Part shown: positions 58,284 through 64,000 of the stretch, one piece after another | Position numbering within the stretch: the first letter of the stretch is position 1 | How the letters are laid out: each line of letters starts with the position of its first letter | DNA from: Pegoplata infirma | Taxonomy: Eukaryota; Arthropoda; Insecta; Diptera; Anthomyiidae | DNA: 64,000 nucleotides | Direction of reading: 5' to 3' | Assembly (NCBI GenBank): GCA_963921195.1 | Contig: OY992536.1 | Location: 1,178,001 to 1,242,000 of the forward strand | Notes under the pieces: model-generated | Seen by the model: the letters and a program-made list of their open reading frames with translations, nothing else | What the model was told of the DNA's origin: nothing | The model's database searches: none | Position numbers and translations under genes: made by a program

Positions 58284-58945
58284 AATACCCTCCAACGACA
58301 ATATGGGGGTATACTCACTTTGTCATTCCGTGTGTAACGCATCGAAATATCGTCTAGGATCCCAAAAAGTATGTTTATATATTATTGATCAGGTATCGAT
58401 TCTAAGACATTCTAGCGATGTCCGACCGTCTGTCGTTCAAAGACACAATACAGCCCAAAATAAAAGAGCTGGACTCCTGGAGGCTAATTATGTAACTTGA
58501 TAATCGCCAAATCGTATCATTAGTTTATTATTCCATTACCATATAGTGTCATTTAATGGTAATAGAATAAAATAACTATCAAGTTACATAATTACCCCCT
58601 TAAGTTTGGCACAAATATGTCTTGTGGTCAAACAGACAAAAAAAACGCATTTTTTATAGGTTTTTTATACTTTTCTTAAGCAAATAAAAAGTCCTGAACA
58701 TGGACCCTGGGGACTAGAAAATGTGTTATTTTTTTGCCCAACCCCTTTTGTTGGCGTGGATATTGAAAAATTAATAAAATAACAATATATTACTTAAGTG
58801 CAAAAAGTATAATAAATGAATTTGTAATCATAAACCGTGATAGGAAAATTGACTCCCAGTGACCACTGATGACCCCCCTTTCCATTACAAAAAAATTATT
58901 TTTATTTTTTTACATGTTGAAGGGTGAATTTAAAACTCTTACATG
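58284..58945 (+). mobile_element. mini-me element, family A, with a MITE inside
   Basis: It starts AATACCCTCCAACGACAATA and has a short (TA)n, a core with TCTAAGACATTCTAGCGATG, a rudimentary (GTCT)n and the ACATG end at about 58945; the 3' palindrome is eroded. About 117 bp with its own inverted repeats are inserted at 58482-58598. Confidence 0.75.
58482..58598. mobile_element. 117-bp MITE inside a mini-me element
   Basis: GGCTAATTATGTAACTTGAT at the left and ATCAAGTTACATAATTACCC at the right are inverted. Removing it restores CTCCTGG-CTTAAGTTTGGC, the normal mini-me sequence. Confidence 0.75.
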
Positions 58946-58949
58946 TTTT

Positions 58950-61200
58950 TTTGTCATAAACTACAATATCAGTGATTTAAATAAGGTTTTATTGATTTTA
59001 TATATAAATTTTTTACGATCTATTTGTGTGTTTTTATAATAAAAAATGAAATTAAACATAAAATATTTAAATTAAAAATATTAAATTAAATTTAAAACAA
59101 AAATAAGTAATAAAATTACATTTTAAGTGTAAATGCAAAAGTAAAGTGGACAAAAAGTTAACATTTTTTTAATATAAAAAAAAACTAGATTTTAAATAAA
59201 TGAAAACTAAAAATAAAAACATAATTAAATATTGTATATAAAATAAAATTTTAATATAAAAACAAAATTTAAACAAAAAAAATACATAATTAAATAAAAA
59301 AAAAAAAAAAAACGTAAAAACACACAAAATTTCTGAATATAAAACTATAATTTTTTTTTTAGAAAAAATTAAAAATTTTAAAAAAAACAACTTAAATAAA
59401 GAAAATCAAATTGGTGTTAAAAAAAACAGAAAAACTATTAAAATTGAGCTTAATATCTGATGAATATCTGAAAATCATAACAATTTTACACCAGCAAGAA
59501 TTTTACAGTAGACAAAAACAACAAACTTATTACAAGCAAGGAATTGTTGCTAAATCTCCAAACAGTCTACACATTTTTTTATTATAAATTTAAGCAAAGG
59601 CTGAAGTAGAAACAAAAATTAAAATAAAAAAAAATTAAAAATTCAACAAATACACAAAAAAACACACAATTTCATACAATACCAACTATTAGATATTCTA
59701 ATGTAAAAGAAAAAAACTTCATTAAACAATGCGCAAATATGCAAAACAAAAAACAAACAAAATAACAAAAAAAATGTAAATATTTACGAACAAAAAACAA
59801 AATAAAATAATTAGGTTTATCAAGTAAAAATAATTACTAAAAAGTATGTATATTGTTTTGAGTTGAGCTTTTTAAATTTATTTTCTATTGATTTTATAGA
59901 TTTTGTTTTTGTTTTAACTTTAGACAATCAGCGGAAATAATAAAACAAACAAATAAAAAAAAATGTTAAACATTTTCTTCTTTTAAAATTTACATTTAAC
60001 GTTTTTTGGGAAATCATTACGCTATTTGAAAAAAAAAAATAATAATAAAAAAGAAAAAGGAAAACAATAATATTGATTTTTATTTAAGAAGAAATTTTTT
60101 TCAATACAATTACATATTTTTTGTTTTTTTTTTATTATTATTATTAAATATTAACTAATCGTAAACAAAAACATTTTGAAAAGGCATAAAAAAAACTTTA
60201 CAATAATATGCTCTCATTGGTTGTGTTTTTTAGATAAATAAAAGAGGAAATGTTAAAATAATGAAATTGATCATTTTTCTTTGTTTGTTTTTATAAAATC
60301 TTTGAGTTTTCTATAAACAACCAAACAAAAAATTAAAAAAAAAACAAAAAAAAACTCTAATAAATTTAAGTTAGATTAAAAACTTTTGTAATATTAACTT
60401 CCTAAATTTACATAAATACATTAATTTTATTTATTTTAAAAATTATTTGACAAACAAAAATTAAATTAAAAAAGAAAAAAAAAACAAATGCCACAAATTG
60501 TGTTTATTTGTAATATAATTAGAATTAAAAAAACAAAAAAATTAAAAAAAAAAAAAATAATTATTATAATTATTTTGTAAATTTAGGTTATTTAAAGCAA
60601 AAAAAAATTATATGTTAATTAAAGAATAACTGCCACAAAAAGACAAGGAAAACAAAAAAAAATAGTCAAAATAAATTTAAATAAATAAAAAACCCACAAA
60701 AAATAATAAAAATTCATATTTAGCACTTTTCATTCATAAGTACCAACCAAACTACTAATTAACACATACACACACACACATCAAACTTAATTGAAAACAA
60801 CAAACAAAAAATTGACAAAATAAACGGGGTTCGAAGTTAACATTGTGGGTAAGTTTGTAATTAATATAAGCCATAATTTCTGACACTCACTCACACAACT
60901 TACACTAACTCACTCACTCAAACACTCACTCATTCACTCATTCACTCACTCACTCAACAGTCACTCAAAAACATCTCAAACAATTTCTTTATCTTGTAAA
61001 TACGGTGTCAAAGGTTTAGCGTTATTAATTCTAAATGTTTTAAAATTTAAACGTAAAAACAAAATATGTATTTAAAAATGTAGTTATGCAAGTGTAAAAC
61101 TCTCATATACAAATTATTACTTAAATTAACCATTTTCAAACATAAAACTATTTAATGTTTTATTTATTACTTTTTTTATATTCATTTTGTTTGTGTTTTT
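58950..61200. other. Very A-rich stretch (plus strand), no gene
   Basis: Long runs of AAAATAAA, ACAAACAAAA and TTAAATTAAA on the plus strand. The style resembles the receptor 3' UTR at 49.2-50.4 kb, so a distal 3' UTR or an unlinked UTR-like segment is possible; no coding exon is nearby to support this. Confidence 0.4.
60885..60972 (+). repeat. CACT/CATT microsatellite
   Basis: Runs of ACTCACTC and ATTCACTC units, next to a short (CA)n tract at 60760-60780. Confidence 0.8.
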
Positions 61201-61220
61201 ATCTATATATTTGTCTATAG

Positions 61221-61907
61221 CAGTGGTGGCCGCACACATACTATATCAGTGATGCTTGTGTGTAAGTAGCAAGCAAAAAGTCAAAAAAGCAGCCGAATTT
61301 TATTTTGTGTGTCGACGTGGCACAAGCAGTAGACTTGTACTTAATCGTTCAATTGAGTGAGCGCTCATTCTCGTTCATTTCAGATAAAAGACCTAGTTCG
61401 TTCATCTAGATCAATCGTTTTTTTGGCTTTTCCTTTCAACAGTTCGTGAACGAATCATTTTGATCATGTCTCTTGGTCGTTCATCTAGTTCAAATCGGTC
61501 AATTTTGATTTTCGTTCAACAGTTCGTGATCGAATCATATCGATCATGTCTGTTGTTTTGGCTTTCGTTCAAAAAATACAAAAATGTTATATAATAACAT
61601 TAATTAAAAATAAATATATAACATTTTTGTAAAAAAAACATAAATGATGAGAAAGCGTGCCAAAAGAGGAGAAAAAACTAACGCCTAATGACAAAATTAA
61701 CAAAATAAATTGAACGACCGAACTGAAAGATCAAAATAAAGTAATGACCAATTGAGCTGAATGAACGAAAAGACCTAAAAGAGCTGAAATGAACGAACTG
61801 AATAGTTCAATTGAACTAGTTCGTTCGTGAACGAAACAACTCTAACAAGCAGCATTGTTTTCCCTATGCTCGCGTGCATAGGATTTGGAATAAATTGGCC
61901 ACCACTG
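61221..61907. mobile_element. hAT-like element, TIR CAGTGGTGGCC
   Basis: CAGTGGTGGCC at 61221 and GGCCACCACTG ending at 61907 are 11-bp perfect TIRs. The flanking 8-mers GTCTATAG and TTATATAG agree at 6 of 8 positions. Inside lies a second repeat (about 61340-61845) rich in CGTTCATCTAG, AGTTCGTGAACGAA and CAATTGAACTAGTTCGTTC. Confidence 0.7.
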
Positions 61908-62257
61908 TTATATAGCAGAATGTGTATGTTATGTTTGTCATTTCCTAAATGGAAAAAAATATTCAGTTTATTTTTTTTCGTAGTAAATTATGTAATTATG
62001 TTTTTTTTTATTACAACAAATAGTAATTAATCTGGTTTATCTTTTGCCAAACAGGGTTTCAATAAATAAAATATTATGCCAGAATTTCTTTTAACCCATT
62101 CTATAAAAAGCTGTACACAGAAAATAAAATCGTCAAATTTAAATCAACAAACACGAATTGTAAATCAACCCAACATGATATCAATCAAACATTTAGTAAA
62201 AACGGACGCCTGTTAGTCCATAATACAAAACTTAGATTTTTTTCTTCAACAAACTCA

Positions 62258-63067
62258 CACTCAAAATATTTTGTAGGCAAAAACAAATGAAAAACACACT
62301 TAAAACCAGTGAATAAACAATTGAAAACCATCACAGTAATTATTCATTTGTTTTAACAAACATCAACATTTATTTTTTACTGTTGACAAAATTTTCTAAA
62401 ATAAATAACATTAAACATTTAAAAATTACGTTTTTTTCACTCTTTTTTACCAACAAATTCGAAAAAAATAACCAACGAAAATATTAAAAATTAATGATAG
62501 TTCTGATATTTTTACCAACAAATTTCAAAAAAATAACCTACGAAAACAATAAAAATTAATGATTTCGTAGGTAATTTTTTACAATTTTTTATTGAAATAT
62601 TTTTTAAAAATTTTTAATAAAATTTTTGGGGAATCGATCCCGCAATCAACTACATTCTGGCCAGACACTCTACCCATCGTGCCAAAGTCACTTGATACAA
62701 ACATGTTTTTATATTTCTATAAATAATTTTTTGATTTTTTTTCTACAAAAAAATAACTGACTTGTGTAGGTAAAAACTAATGATATTGCATTAAAAAATA
62801 CCAACAATTTAAAAAAAATACTTACACAAATCATTACAAATCAAAAGAATAATCAGTAGTTTTTACTTACAGAACAAAAATAAATGACTTTAAAAATTAA
62901 ATGTTAATGAAAGTCTTTATTTTTTAGTGTGTTATTTTTGAAACAAAGGACTGAAGTAGTCATTAATAAAAACTGAACATCAAACAAATGTTTTTTCTTT
63001 TAAAAACGACTAAACGGAAAACTTTTTAAATAAACTACAAACAGGTAATGACAAAATTTTTTGAGTG
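62258..63067 (-). mobile_element. CACTTAAA element, long form (810 bp), second copy
   Basis: Inverted relative to the copy at 7255-8065 and collinear with it end to end (CACTCAAAATATTTTGTAGG ... CAGGTAATGACAAAATTTTT then TGAGTG). The tRNA-like block is at 62628-62690. No ORF of note in either copy. Confidence 0.82.
62628..62690 (-). other. tRNA-like block, second copy
   Basis: On the minus strand TTGGCACGATGGGTAGAGTG, then CTGGCCAGAATGTAGTTGAT, then GCGGGATCGATTCCCC. A- and B-box matches are kept and spaced as in tRNA-derived promoters. Confidence 0.6.
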
Positions 63068-63069
63068 CA

Positions 63070-64000
63070 GTAAAGTAATTTTATTTTAAAACTCTATTAT
63101 TATATCAATAAATAGTGTTTGTGTTTTTGTTAAACTTCTTTGTTGAAAAAACAAATTTCATTTTTCAGATCAGCAAATTGTGTTTGTGTTTGGTAAATTT
63201 CTTTGTAAAAATTTTTTTTTTTCAACAATCAAAATTTTTAAAGGTTTGTTGATATTACAAATTTCCGTATAGGAGCACTTTCAGTAAAAAAATTAATTGC
63301 ATTTACAAATATGGGGGTCAATATAACAATTCGATTTTTTCTGTGTAATGTTACATATTCTTTGGTAATAAAATTCAAAAAAAAAAAAATTAAGAAAAGG
63401 TAAATCAATAGGGCCTAATATTAATTGCTGTACACTAGTGTGGAGCAAATTTTACTTTTTTTACGAGTTTCAAAATCGCCGGGGTCGGAAAAGTTGCCTT
63501 TTAGGTAGGCTGACCATTCGAACTGATTTAATTCAGTTCATGTATTGATTTGACCACGTGTGCTAATCAAAAAACTTTGTACTAATTTATAATGATTTTT
63601 TTAAATATGTACTGATTGTACTGATTGTTGAACGTTTCAACATATCGAGGGCCTATATTCAAAACCCTCTATCTTAAAAAATACAACTTTTCAGGAGAGC
63701 CAAAAAACTGTTTATTTCGCGTATTGTAAGAGTAATAAAAATTCGATATTCTACAATATTTTTTTAAATCAACTACTGAATCTCACATATAATTAGTTTT
63801 TAAAATTTCGCACTATTGGGGATATTATGAAAGATAGAGGGTTTTGTTTCTCAAAAATATTAAGTATATGAATGAAAATGATCAGATAGAGGGTTTTGCA
63901 TTTTAATAATAATGAATTATTATGATTTCATTTACGACATCGGTAAATTTTTAACGTGATTTATTAATGATAACGGCTTATAAAGAATTCCGAAGTCGCG
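63070..64000. other. No gene recognised at the right edge
   Basis: AT-rich DNA with the GATAGAGGGTTTT repeats and nothing else. Confidence 0.5.
63660..63900. repeat. Three copies of GATAGAGGGTTTT in two orientations
   Basis: AAAACCCTCTATCTT (63662-63676), AAGATAGAGGGTTTTG (about 63831-63847) and AGATAGAGGGTTTTG (about 63884-63898). Confidence 0.7.

Overview
The window looks like AT-rich nuclear DNA from a higher fly, most likely a calyptrate such as a blow fly, house fly or flesh fly. Two things point there. Five spliced exons encode an insect nicotinic acetylcholine receptor alpha subunit that matches Drosophila nAChR alpha1 (ALS) almost residue for residue as I recall it. The intergenic and intronic DNA is also full of dipteran repeats, notably mini-me elements, in which a (TA)n tract, a conserved core and a (GTCY)n tract follow one another.

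Layout. 1-28.2 kb holds no host exon that I can recognise. It contains fold-back elements, mini-me copies, small inverted-repeat elements (MITEs), a 160-bp and a 135-bp tandem array, and one LINE on the minus strand with an uninterrupted 966-codon endonuclease/reverse transcriptase ORF and a 25-nt poly(A) tail. 28.2-49.2 kb is the 3' half of the receptor gene on the plus strand: exons 28178-28358, 32244-32704, 32809-33029, 42730-43001 and 49008-49112/49200, with introns of about 3.9 kb, 0.1 kb, 9.7 kb and 6.0 kb. The 5' exons (signal peptide and first ligand-binding loops) were not found and probably lie upstream of the window. The 9.7-kb intron carries a 2.4-kb piggyBac-like element with TTAA flanks, a fold-back element with arms of about 560 bp that was itself split by a 1.8-kb hAT-like element with a perfect 8-bp target duplication, and further nested MITEs. 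The 6-kb intron carries another mini-me copy, a second hAT-like element with a perfect 8-bp duplication and about 490 bp of GAAA repeat. 49.2-50.45 kb is the probable 3' UTR, with a strong hairpin 10 nt after the ancestral stop. 50.5-64 kb is again repeats: an RTE-like degenerate element, a LOA-like LINE fragment with a 12-bp target duplication, fold-backs, MITEs and a hAT-like element, plus 2 kb of A-rich DNA without an ORF.

Main points. (1) The last receptor exon has lost about 14 bp just after TM4. This gives an immediate TGA, while 30 further codons of the conserved tail and its stop remain intact in another frame. It is either an assembly error or a recent allele. (2) A TIR family (CACTCAAA...) includes two about 810-bp copies, each with a tRNA-like block with Pol III A- and B-box matches. 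(3) Nested insertions give a relative order for many elements, and palindromic arms act as internal empty sites.

All family names for repeats rest on termini, target duplications and structure seen by eye; no database search was possible.
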